Assembly (NCBI GenBank): GCA_026119935.1
Contig: JALRMH010000033.1
Location: 354,374 to 418,373 of the forward strand
DNA length: 64,000 nt
Source of the DNA: Endothia cerciana
Lineage: Eukaryota > Ascomycota > Sordariomycetes > Diaporthales > Cryphonectriaceae
Direction of reading: 5' to 3'
Positions within the stretch are counted from its first letter, which is position 1. Each line of letters begins with the position of its first letter. The notes under the pieces were generated by a model, which was not told where the DNA came from, did not search any database, and saw nothing but the letters and a program-made list of their open reading frames with translations. A program made the position numbers and the translations under genes. Below are positions 56,048 through 64,000 of this stretch, in pieces.

Positions 56048-56571
56048 ATGGCCTCACACACCATCCTACTGGCCAGGACAACACGGCCCTCGGTGACGAG
56101 ACTCATTACGCCTCTCTTCTCCCAACCACAGCAGCGTAACGCCATCAACAGACCCGCCACCTCGACACAACCCATCCTGCCCATGACAACCCGCGGCTAC
56201 GTATGGCAGCCAAAAATCTTCAACGGCCAGAGACTCTGTCTGCGCTGCAAGAAGCCCGGGCACCTCATCAAGGACTGTCCCGAGCCGAAGCGCTGCATGC
56301 GCTGCGGGAGTGAGAAGCACCTGGTGTACGAGGTCGGTTCTCAACCCCCCCCCCCCACCCGCACTTTCATTTTCGTTTTTATGCCCTCGCCCTCCCTTCT
56401 GCCCTCTTCTGATGAACGGATTTTATTCAATATACTGACCACCCTGGGCCCTTGAAGTGTCAAGAACCCAAGAAGTGTAATGTCTGTGGGAGCGTGGACC
56501 ATTTGGCACTCCAGTGTCCCGAGCGGAGGGAGCGTGGACCATCTGGCACTTCAGTATCCCGAGAGCAGTGA
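56048..56571 (+). CDS. CCHC zinc-knuckle protein, possible mitochondrial presequence
   Basis: Two exons, 56048-56332 and 56458-56571, give 132 aa. Three CX2CX4HX4C knuckles are visible: CLRCKKPGHLIKDC, CMRCGSEKHLVYEC (completed across the intron) and CNVCGSVDHLALQC. Such knuckles bind single-stranded nucleic acid. The first 60 residues have Arg/Ser/Thr and no Asp or Glu, as in a mitochondrial presequence, so an organellar RNA-binding role is possible but inferred. The coding end is odd: a 40-bp tandem duplication shifts the frame and the ORF stops 14 residues after the last knuckle's CPE (see findings). Donor GTCGGT is non-standard; the acceptor is TTGAAG with branch CTGAC. Confidence 0.75.
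56488..56567. repeat. 40-bp tandem duplication in zinc-knuckle gene
   Basis: Copies at 56488-56527 and 56528-56567 differ at a few positions, three of them transitions plus changes at the copy end. The unit length is not a multiple of three, so copy 2 is read in a different frame. Confidence 0.85.
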
Positions 56572-57494
56572 CCCGTTACTTTGTTTTTAAGTGTGGGAAG
56601 GGAGGGACACTTTTTGCAGGAAAAAAAAAAAAAAAAAAAAATAACTGGTCCGGGGAAAGCGGCGCTGTGAGGCGACGGGGAGGGTGCCCGTTTCTGAGGA
56701 GGGCGCGTGGGCCATGAGCAACAGAGCACGACTGCTCCGTCAACCCTGATCGCCCGGGGACCAGAGGGACGTGGACGGGCTCGCCTGCACTGGCACAGAC
56801 GATCGAGGTCTGGAGAGGCCTGGTCTACGAACGTGGGACGGGACCGCGTTGTGTCGACGGCGCGAAAACGACCTGGTCGGCTGGACTGGGAGGGATCCTG
56901 AACCCGCTGCCTGGCGAACCACGTAGGACAGAACATGACTGCCAGCATTTGGCCTGCCCAGTGGGACTCTCTTCTCGTCTGTGTCCCCAATTGCCTGCCC
57001 CAACAAGAAAGGGCCCCCTCATATCAGCTAGCCTACCTGGTTGGCGGGTTGGGTGCAGCAGGTGACATCGTGCCGGGTATGGCTAGCTCATCACCAGCCC
57101 AGCGCCACAGCGGCGTCGCAGCCTTGCAAATAAAATGACACGGGAACTAAAAGCCGACCCAGATCTTCGACTTCCTGCAGTAGCCTGCTCGCCCATCGAG
57201 GCTAAAGAGGTCAGCCCGAACCTCCCTCTCCAAGGCGGAAGGAAGGGTTGGCTGCACACCTGGTACATAAAATGAACCTGGACCCGGAGGAGGTGAGAAG
57301 GATGAATGTAGGCTGCAGCCGAGATTACTTTCGTCCCACCAGATCTCACCCCCTTCCCACCCTGTCGTGCCAGTACCGTACGAGAGGAAAACACTTTCAA
57401 CTCCCGGGAGACATTTCGTTCTCTTGCGCGATATCTCAACTAGCTAAAGTCGGCCGCCCTGGCGCACATGGCAGAACCCGACACCTGAGGCAGG
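56572..57494. other. Intergenic upstream of CorA-like gene
   Basis: No gene is supported. It holds an A-rich tract near 56622-56641. Overlapping ORFs on both strands are unremarkable. Confidence 0.45.
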
Positions 57495-59804
57495 ATGACG
57501 AGCAGTCACAACGCGGTCAATCTCGCCACCATCGACCGTCGTCCGCAACGGGAGGGCCGCGGGACCCCGGCCGCCATCGCACCGGGACCACGGAGGCCCG
57601 GGAGGCCCGGGGGTGCTGAAGGCGCTTCGGGCCCGAGCCGTCCGGCCCGGGACGGCGGAGAGGTGCCCGGGCCGCTGCCGCCGTGCTCGGTCCTCGACTG
57701 GGAACCGGACGGTGCCGCTGGGGCTGGGGCGGGGGGCGGAGGGGCCCCTCGGCGGTGGCGGTGTGAGCACAGGACCCTGCCGACGCCCGAGGGGCTCCGT
57801 GATTTCCTCGACGGCGTCGCCGGCCACAACGGTGCGGCGGTCTTGTCGTCGTCACCATCATCATCACCATCATCATCATCATCATCACCGGGTTGCGACG
57901 GGACCGGCGGCAGGGTAGCAGCGGCGCCCGCAGATCTGCGGCGCGGGAGAGACCCCCTCCTCATCGTCCACGGCCTCCCACCTGTGTTCCTGAGGGTCCT
58001 CCTGGACTCACCGCTGGGTATCGACGGCGCCTTTCTCGAGGCGCACGCGGGCCTCCGCCGCCTGCCCCCGCCGCCCTCCCGCCGCCACAGGGGGCCGCCA
58101 GGCCGGGCGGCGGCGGCGGCGGTTTGGACCTACCCTGAGCTGGTGACAGGGTTCCAGCGGGCGGTCTGGTCGGGCAAGGCGCACATGCTGCCCGTCGACC
58201 TCGCGGGCAGGTCCGCGGTCAGGAGTGTGTCGGACGGCGAGGACCTGGCGGCCGTGTTCTGCCGTGCGAGCGTGAGGGCCGGGGGGGGCGTCGACGTGCT
58301 CCTGCTGGACGCGAGGGCAGGAGGAGGCGGTGGGGGGTTGTTGAGGAGGGCGAGGAGGAAGGGCCTCGCGGTTGTGGTGCAGCGCGGGGGGCCGAGGAAC
58401 GAAGAAGAAGACGGCGACGGCGATGACGGCTGCAGAGGGCGGCAGGGCGTGGCCAGGGCCGGACACGTCAGCCTCGCGGAGGGCGACGAGTTCCCCGGCG
58501 TGGAGGAGAGCCTGCTGGAGGACCTGTCCGTCTCCACAGAGGCAGACGGGGGCGGGTCGGTGATGGAGGCCCTGGAGGAGGCAGCGTACGAGCGGTGGCT
58601 GGACTTCTTCGAGGTCCTCACGCCGCGGCAGCAGCCCGCCCTCCTCGACGGCACGTCACTCGAATGGCAGGCCCTCAAGGCCCTCGAGGGGAACCTCGAC
58701 ATGGCGAGCGATCTCGCGCGGAGGAGGGCAGGTACTGGCAGGACGGACACCACCACCGCCACTACCCCTCCCCGTCCGGACTGGGGCGAGGCCATCCGCC
58801 GCCTCCAGGCCCGCATCGCACTCCTCCCCACCGTCCCTGCCGGGCCCGTCACCCGCGTGCCCGGAGACGACGACACGTCCCCCCCGCCACGGCGCAGACA
58901 TGAGCTCTCCTACAAAGGCCAGTCCCTCGCCCGGGTCCCCACCGCCCGGCGCCCGACCTCCCCGATCCTCGCGCCCGCCGACGGGAACAACAACAACAAC
59001 AACCACAACACCACCACCCCGGCAGACGAGAACCAGCGCGCCCTCGACCGTGTGACCTACCTCGGCGGGATCCTCCTGCCCGTCTCCATCGTCTCCTCCG
59101 TGCTCTCGATGAACGAGGGCTTCGAGCCCGGGCAGCCCCTCTTCTGGGTGTTCTGGGCGGCCGCCGCGCCGCTCACCCTGCTGACGGTCCTGGTCATCTA
59201 TGCGGACAAGCTGAGGAGGGCCGAGGTGTGGGAGGAGGTCTCGGGCTGGTCCTCCGAGCCGGCCGCGCCCGAGGACGGGAGGCATGACGAGCACGGCGAC
59301 GGTTTCCCCGGCGCGGGGAAGAAGAGGAAGAAGAAGGAGAAGAGACAGGAACAGATGCCTTCCTCCCTGCCCGCACCGGCGGGGAGGCTCTACGCCCAGC
59401 CCGAGACTGTTACGTACGGAGGGGACGTGGTGATCGACCTGGGCGACGCTGTCGAGCAGCCCCAGACCATCTCGATCGAGCCGCCGTCGCCCTACCTCAA
59501 CCCTGACGACGACGACGGTGATTGCGAGTATCGATACGGAGGAAGGCCAGGTCACGACCAGGACCAGAATACCACAGAGGATGACGAAGAGGAGGAGAAG
59601 GAGGAGGAGGAGGAGGATGACGGACGCGAGGAAGCCCGCCCGCGCCTGTGGCGGAAGAAACAGCTAGGCTGGGGCGGCGCGGCAATGTGCATCCTCAGGA
59701 TGCAGAAACCCCTCAGGGTGGCGGACGGATTGCCCGTCGGGAGGCGGGCTGCTCTGTACGGGGGACGGCGGGCGCGCGGGAGGCGGGAGCAGGAGCAGGG
59801 CTGA
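57495..59804 (+). CDS. CorA-like two-helix membrane protein
   Basis: Single-exon ORF of 769 aa with extreme GC content. Residues about 155-185 (LLIVHGLPPVFLRVLLDSPLG, split) match the N-terminal region of fungal CorA-like proteins. A helical stretch with YERWLDFFEVLTPRQ and GEAIRRLQARIALL precedes two membrane helices at about 520-541 (VTYLGGILLPVSIVSSVLSM) and 547-572 (FWVFWAAAAPLTLLTVLVIY). CorA Mg2+ channels carry Gly-Met-Asn after the first helix; here it reads Ser-Met-Asn, so ion transport is doubtful. The tail is long, Lys-rich then acidic (EEEEKEEEEEDDGREE). The start at 57495 is the first ATG; low-complexity inserts make the N-terminus uncertain. Minus-strand ORFs here are shadows. 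Confidence 0.7.
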   Translation: MTSSHNAVNLATIDRRPQREGRGTPAAIAPGPRRPGRPGGAEGASGPSRPARDGGEVPGPLPPCSVLDWEPDGAAGAGAGGGGAPRRWRCEHRTLPTPEGLRDFLDGVAGHNGAAVLSSSPSSSPSSSSSSPGCDGTGGRVAAAPADLRRGRDPLLIVHGLPPVFLRVLLDSPLGIDGAFLEAHAGLRRLPPPPSRRHRGPPGRAAAAAVWTYPELVTGFQRAVWSGKAHMLPVDLAGRSAVRSVSDGEDLAAVFCRASVRAGGGVDVLLLDARAGGGGGGLLRRARRKGLAVVVQRGGPRNEEEDGDGDDGCRGRQGVARAGHVSLAEGDEFPGVEESLLEDLSVSTEADGGGSVMEALEEAAYERWLDFFEVLTPRQQPALLDGTSLEWQALKALEGNLDMASDLARRRAGTGRTDTTTATTPPRPDWGEAIRRLQARIALLPTVPAGPVTRVPGDDDTSPPPRRRHELSYKGQSLARVPTARRPTSPILAPADGNNNNNNHNTTTPADENQRALDRVTYLGGILLPVSIVSSVLSMNEGFEPGQPLFWVFWAAAAPLTLLTVLVIYADKLRRAEVWEEVSGWSSEPAAPEDGRHDEHGDGFPGAGKKRKKKEKRQEQMPSSLPAPAGRLYAQPETVTYGGDVVIDLGDAVEQPQTISIEPPSPYLNPDDDDGDCEYRYGGRPGHDQDQNTTEDDEEEEKEEEEEDDGREEARPRLWRKKQLGWGGAAMCILRMQKPLRVADGLPVGRRAALYGGRRARGRREQEQG

Positions 59805-60872
59805 AGACGGCGCCGAGGGGTGCAATACATGCATGCTGTGGAACGTTTTGAGAATTCCTGTGCGAACTATTGAGGAATCTCGGTGCTGCTGTAGCAACAA
59901 CGTTGCGCACTGTAGAAAAGACGGGTTTGAAATTCACACAAAGGTCTATACCTCCCCCCCCCCCCATCTCTGCAGCGGGCACTGTCGTTATGATAATAAA
60001 CAAATACTGCATACAGCTGCTGCCGTTTTTTCGCTCCGCACCAACATGAGTGCATGGCACACACGTCCTGCTTCGTGACAAGGGGTCGGATGCCTTCTCT
60101 GAAAGGGCTGGAGCACTCTCGAGCCCCCTGTAGGTGTCACGCAGGACCCCATTGTATATGGATCACCACAGTGCTCCCTCGTCGTCTCCCAAACTAACGA
60201 TGGCTCCTGTCGGGGTCTCTCAGGGTATTGCCGTTCCATCAACGTCACATCTGCCTTGGTTTTGCGTGCAAAGGTGCGACCCGACACACAGACTGCGCGA
60301 TGTTCATCAGCCCAGCCGTGTTGTCGTTGTTCTTCGCTATGGATTTGACCACCCTCACCCCCTTCATGTCAGACCGCTCCAAACCATACCGTAGCTGTAC
60401 AGGGCATCGAAGGACAGATAGAAGGATGCAAGACGAATCAGAATAAAACAGATAGCAGTGCTTGATACCATTTTGCCCTTTATCTTTGACCCTCAGAACG
60501 CCGTATCCGGAAGACGCCAGCGAGCCCAGCATGCAAGTCCCCGCCCTCGTCTGCGTTTGCTGTCTTGGTTCCGCCTCACTACCTCTCCATCGCTGGTTCT
60601 GCTTCTTTGAAATAATGAGTGTGGCAAGGAAAGGTTGAAGGGGGAGGCCGTAGCGGACCCATGAGATCCCACAATTGTTCCCCTCCTATGGTCATCGTAC
60701 GTCGCATTCGGCTGGTCGGCCGCTGGAGGCTGTGTTGTGGATTGTTCCCGTTGGTCGAGACCGCATTTACGTGATACGCAGACCCCCCCTGGAATAGGTG
60801 GGTCTGCCACAGAAAGTCCGGACCCTCACGTCATGTTTCGTCGGACCGTCATCGTCGCGATTCGGCGAGGGC
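59805..60872. other. Convergent 3' region of CorA-like gene and NRC-2
   Basis: No gene is supported. It holds a C13 tract at about 59954-59966 and no recognisable coding sequence. Confidence 0.45.
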
Positions 60873-63036
60873 TCAGTGTGGAGAAGAATCATATCCAGCG
60901 TCGGAATCGTGCTCGTCGCCATCGTGGTGCAGCGTCACGCTGTTAAACTCCTCGAACGGGTCGGCGATCTCGCCGCCGGGTGTGGCCAGGCCACTATCCA
61001 GAGGCACGCCCTTCATGGGTCGAGATCCACTGATGTCTACGCTCTCGCTCTCCTTCACGTTGCGGAAGTTGATAGTATCGAGCCCCCGTGCTTGGTTCGG
61101 GACGATTGGTGGTTTCATGTGTCGGATCAGAGCCCACTGGGTCGTCCTGAAGAAGGGGTGCACCTTGATGTCGGAAGCTCCTGCGCGGGCGCCCAGCCGA
61201 CGGTTCTCATCTTTGATGAGCAGCTTGCGGATCAGGGACTTGCACAGACTGCCGTAACTGTTAGCAGCGGGCCGGTCGTTTCGGCTGCAGGAGAGACTCA
61301 CTTTGAGATCTGAGGGGCACCCGCGTGGTCAGGAAAGGGGATGTCCTCCCTGAGGATGTTTGCGAACGTCGCATTCCGGTTCTTGCCCTTGAAGGGGGTG
61401 GTCCCGTACAGCATCTCGTAGATCAGGATGCCCAGCGTCCACCAGTCGACAGCGCTCGTGTGACCACTTCCTTTGATGACCTCGGGTGCGATGTATTCCT
61501 CGGTGCCGACGAACGAGTTGGTGCGGAAGTTGGCGATGCAGGACTTGGTGTCGATGGTGGGCAGCGACGTTGTGCTCGCCCCGTTCTTGCCGACAATCAT
61601 GGTCGGCTTGCCGCCCGGGTCGGACTGCTTCGACAGGTCGAAATCTGAAAGCATGATGTGCCCGGACTGGTGGAGGAGGATATCTGCAGGGGTTGCGTCA
61701 GCGCCTGGTCTCTATTCTGAAGCACGGACCTGGCGGCTCACTCTCCGGCTTCAGATCACGGTAGATGAAACCCATGAGGTGGAGGTACTCCAGGGCGGCG
61801 GTGACCTCTGCAGCGTAGAAGCGCGCGTCATCCTCCGGTATACACTTGCCGGGGCGGGTCTGCAGAGCTCTGAAGAACTCCCCGCCGCTGCAGTACTCCA
61901 TGCACAGGTAGAGGTAGTCTTCGGACTGGAAGGAGTGGTAGAGGGTGACGATGAAGGGGTGGTTGCTGGTCGCGAGGATCTCCTGCTCGGCGAGCGCCCT
62001 CTTGATCTTGTTGCGCTTGATCATCTCCTTCTTGCTCAATACTGTAAGGGGATCTGTCAGCCCGTGTATGGCACGCAGCAATATACCAGCGAGACGGCAG
62101 GTGCCGGGCTGGGCGCCTTCGGTGGTGCCGAGCCCGTCGTGAGGCGCCAGCCCGGGTGGCCCGCGGGGGCGGGGGGGCGGGGGGGCCGGAGGGGTGGGAC
62201 CAACCTTTCATGGCATACAGCCGGCTGCTCTTCTTCTCCTTGACGAGGTAGACCTTGCCGACGTCTCCCTTGCCGATCAGCTTGATCTTGTCGAAGCTGG
62301 ACGGGCCGACCTCGACGTTCCTGACCTTGATGGAATTGGAGCTGTACGTCCTCCGGAAGGCCAGCGGGGTCCGCCCGGGGGCGGGCAGGGGCGAGAGCCC
62401 GTCGCCGTCGGGCACGCTCAGCGAGCTGGGGTCGGCATCGCTCGAGACCAGGCCCAGGGTGCTCGCGTTCCTGTTCTCGACGAGCGGCTCCTTGCCGAGC
62501 TCGGCGGTGGCGGGCCTCTCGCCGCTGCCCTTGCCGCCCTTGGAGAACAGGCCCTGGGCGTTGGGGGCGCTGGCGACCCTCCTAAGCTTGCGGGCGAGCT
62601 CCTCCTTGGTGGCGGCGGTGGGCTGCTCGACGGGGCTGCCGCTGGGGCCGTCGACCTTGAGCTCGGGGGTGTCGGGAGGGGACGGGGGCACGGAGCCGTC
62701 GTTGTGATGGCGCAGGGCGGGAGGGCCCTGGTGGGCGAAGTAGGGGTTCGCGTGGGCGGTGGGGCTCAGGGCCTCGTCGAGCGGGTGGCCCTCGCTGGCG
62801 GTGGTGGTGCTCCTGAGGCGGCCGACGGTGGCGAAGAACTTTGACTGGCGGAAGGAGTTCTTGTCCGCCTTGTTGGAGCCGGCGCTGCCGAAGTGGCTGC
62901 TGGGGTCGCCGGCGGCAGACGACGACGACGACGTGGAGATGCCCTTCTCGCCGTTGTTGAAGCTGGAGATGCGGAAGAAGTTCTTCAGCTTCTGGGGAAA
63001 GTGGCTGTTGCCATTGGGCTGCTTGGTCGAGGGCAT
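60873..63036 (-). CDS. nrc-2: AGC-family kinase NRC-2/FPK1
   Basis: Ser/Thr kinase related to yeast Fpk1/Kin82, which activate phospholipid flippases, and to Neurospora NRC-2, which represses conidiation. Four exons: 62205-63036, 61742-62041, 61302-61683, 60873-61248, giving 629 aa. The N-terminal 250 residues are Ser/Pro-rich. Kinase motifs: IGKGDVGKVYLVKEK (Gly loop), YAMKVLSKKE (Lys), IYRDLKPEN, and SDFDLSKQ, where DFD replaces DFG as in this subfamily. A long activation insert precedes FVGTEEYIAPEV, then DWWTLGILIYEMLYG and VHPFFRTTQWALIRHMKPP. The start MPSTKQPNG (63034-63036) was preferred to upstream in-frame Mets, whose residues look non-coding. Two in-frame acceptors for exon 4 exist. 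Confidence 0.92.
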
Positions 63037-64000
63037 CTTGGAGGCGGTGACGGTGACGGTGACGGTGCCGGGGTGGGGATCATGAGAGGGGGTTGTGCGC
63101 GAGGGACGACGATGCCATCGTGAGGTGTGTAGGTTGTCTGGGGTGCTGAGCATGGCCGGTGCAGTGCAGGTGCTGCCTTGGCCGCCGTTGAGAATTAGGG
63201 GAAGGGAAGACGGGACGAGAGAGGTTCTAGTCCCCGAGTCAGTTGAGTGGTTGCAGGGCAGGCCGGGCTGACAAACGACGGACGGGCAGGGTCTCCCCTC
63301 CCCCCCCAACCCCAGTCCTACCGTTGCTGTACGTACCGCCGCGCAGCTACCAGTATTATGTACTGGCTGATACCAGGCACCTCAGCGCCCGAGCCCGAGC
63401 CCGCCAGGTCACCAGCCCCGGTCAAGACCAACTGACGAGAGGCAGCGAGTGGGGGCGCGCGGAGCCCCGTATCCCCCCCCCTTTGCTGGATTAATAAGGG
63501 AGGACACAGGTGATCCGTTAGGCGGGTGGTCCCTGTACAGGGTCCCGAGGTTCGGCTCGTCCTCGCGTCTCGTCGAGGCCTGCTAGCTCTGCGGTCGCTA
63601 GGCTGGACTGGCCAGACAGGAGGAAGGACGGTGGTTTGGGGGGGGGGGGGATTGGGGGATCAGATAGGACGGGGCCAGATGAGAGGGGACAGATTTGGAA
63701 TAATCTGGCGACTTGCAGATTGCACCCTGGAGCCGAAAGGGGCGAAGGGATCCAACGGCGGCTTTCTCCAGAGCCCAGGTTGTTATACTTAAGTCAGGTG
63801 TTCAGATGTTCGGGGGGGGGGGTCTTCTGCAAGGTTATTACATAGTATCATCATATTGATTCAGGGTTGCTAGCAGGCACGGTAGAGAGCGCCCCCCCCC
63901 CCCGATGTTCCCGGGGCCCAGCCTGCTGGGGCCCTGTTAACACCTGCCGGCAGCCAAAGGTGGCAGGGCTGGTGGCGTGCGCCCGGCAGTGTTGAGTGTT
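63037..64000. promoter_or_regulatory. Upstream region of NRC-2
   Basis: No other gene is supported up to the window edge. It holds G13 (63638-63650), G11 (63812-63822) and C12 (63892-63903) tracts. The stretch 63037-63240 may be the 5' UTR. Confidence 0.45.

Noticed and set aside
58130..59555. Long minus-strand ORFs opposite the CorA-like gene
   Set aside because: High GC removes stops from all frames; only the plus frame shows membrane helices and family motifs.
62194..62844. 216-codon plus-strand ORF opposite NRC-2 exon 1
   Set aside because: Antisense shadow, Gly/Ala/Leu-rich, with no independent signals.
1..64000. CRISPR arrays, phage or bacterial defence systems, integrons, insertion sequences
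   Set aside because: The window is spliced fungal nuclear DNA; no direct-repeat/spacer arrays, bacterial operons or terminal inverted repeats with transposase were seen.

Overview
The window reads as nuclear DNA of a filamentous ascomycete (Pezizomycotina, most likely a Sordariomycete). Genes are monocistronic and broken by short GT-AG introns with CTAAC/CTGAC-like branch sites. The proteins match fungal housekeeping families, and the intergenic DNA is rich in microsatellites and poly(C)/poly(G) tracts. I saw no bacterial operon, CRISPR array, rRNA, convincing tRNA or intact transposon. Exon boundaries were derived by hand from reading frame, splice signals and recalled family sequence, so they are models.

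Layout. 1-5.4 kb: a large minus-strand coiled-coil protein that runs off the left edge. 6.3-7.6 kb (-): mitochondrial GTP/GDP carrier (GGC1). 8.3-10.4 kb (-): RNA polymerase III subunit RPC82, divergent from 11.1-12.7 kb (+) the complex III core protein QCR2. 13.25-13.41 kb (+): the microprotein OST4. 14.6-16.4 kb (+): mRNA export adaptor YRA1/ALY with a 905-nt intron inside its RRM. 17.7-18.7 kb (-): GPI15/PIG-H. 20.7-26.0 kb (-): a 1677-residue WD40/alpha-solenoid protein with a long disordered tail. 26-42.8 kb: a gene-poor stretch of about 17 kb in which the only plausible gene is a 159-residue orphan at 36.5-37.0 kb. 42.8-44.2 kb (-): a small orphan ORF and ESCRT-III VPS24. 45.7-46.7 kb (+): p23 co-chaperone SBA1. 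47-48.6 kb: lower-GC DNA with what looks like a decayed gene. 48.7-50.4 kb (-): tRNA pseudouridine synthase PUS3/DEG1. 50.8-51.5 kb (+): an atypical Rho-like GTPase, tail to tail with 51.6-52.1 kb (-) Pol III subunit RPC17. 53.5-55.3 kb (+): ribose-phosphate pyrophosphokinase of the insertion-bearing PRS1 type. 56.0-56.6 kb (+): a zinc-knuckle protein. 57.5-59.8 kb (+): a CorA-like two-helix membrane protein. 60.9-63.0 kb (-): AGC kinase NRC-2/FPK1.

The genes do not form one pathway. They are general-purpose functions: Pol III transcription, mRNA export, tRNA modification, mitochondrial nucleotide transport and respiration, ER glycosylation and GPI synthesis, endosomal sorting, chaperoning, nucleotide precursor synthesis and membrane-asymmetry signalling. 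The most interesting signals are the YRA1 intron, which sits at the same place as the autoregulatory yeast intron; a Rho-like GTPase lacking several residues needed for GTP hydrolysis and ending in a CaaX box; an in-frame, basic N-terminal extension on PUS3; a degenerate helical repeat in the coiled-coil protein; and the 17-kb gene-poor block.
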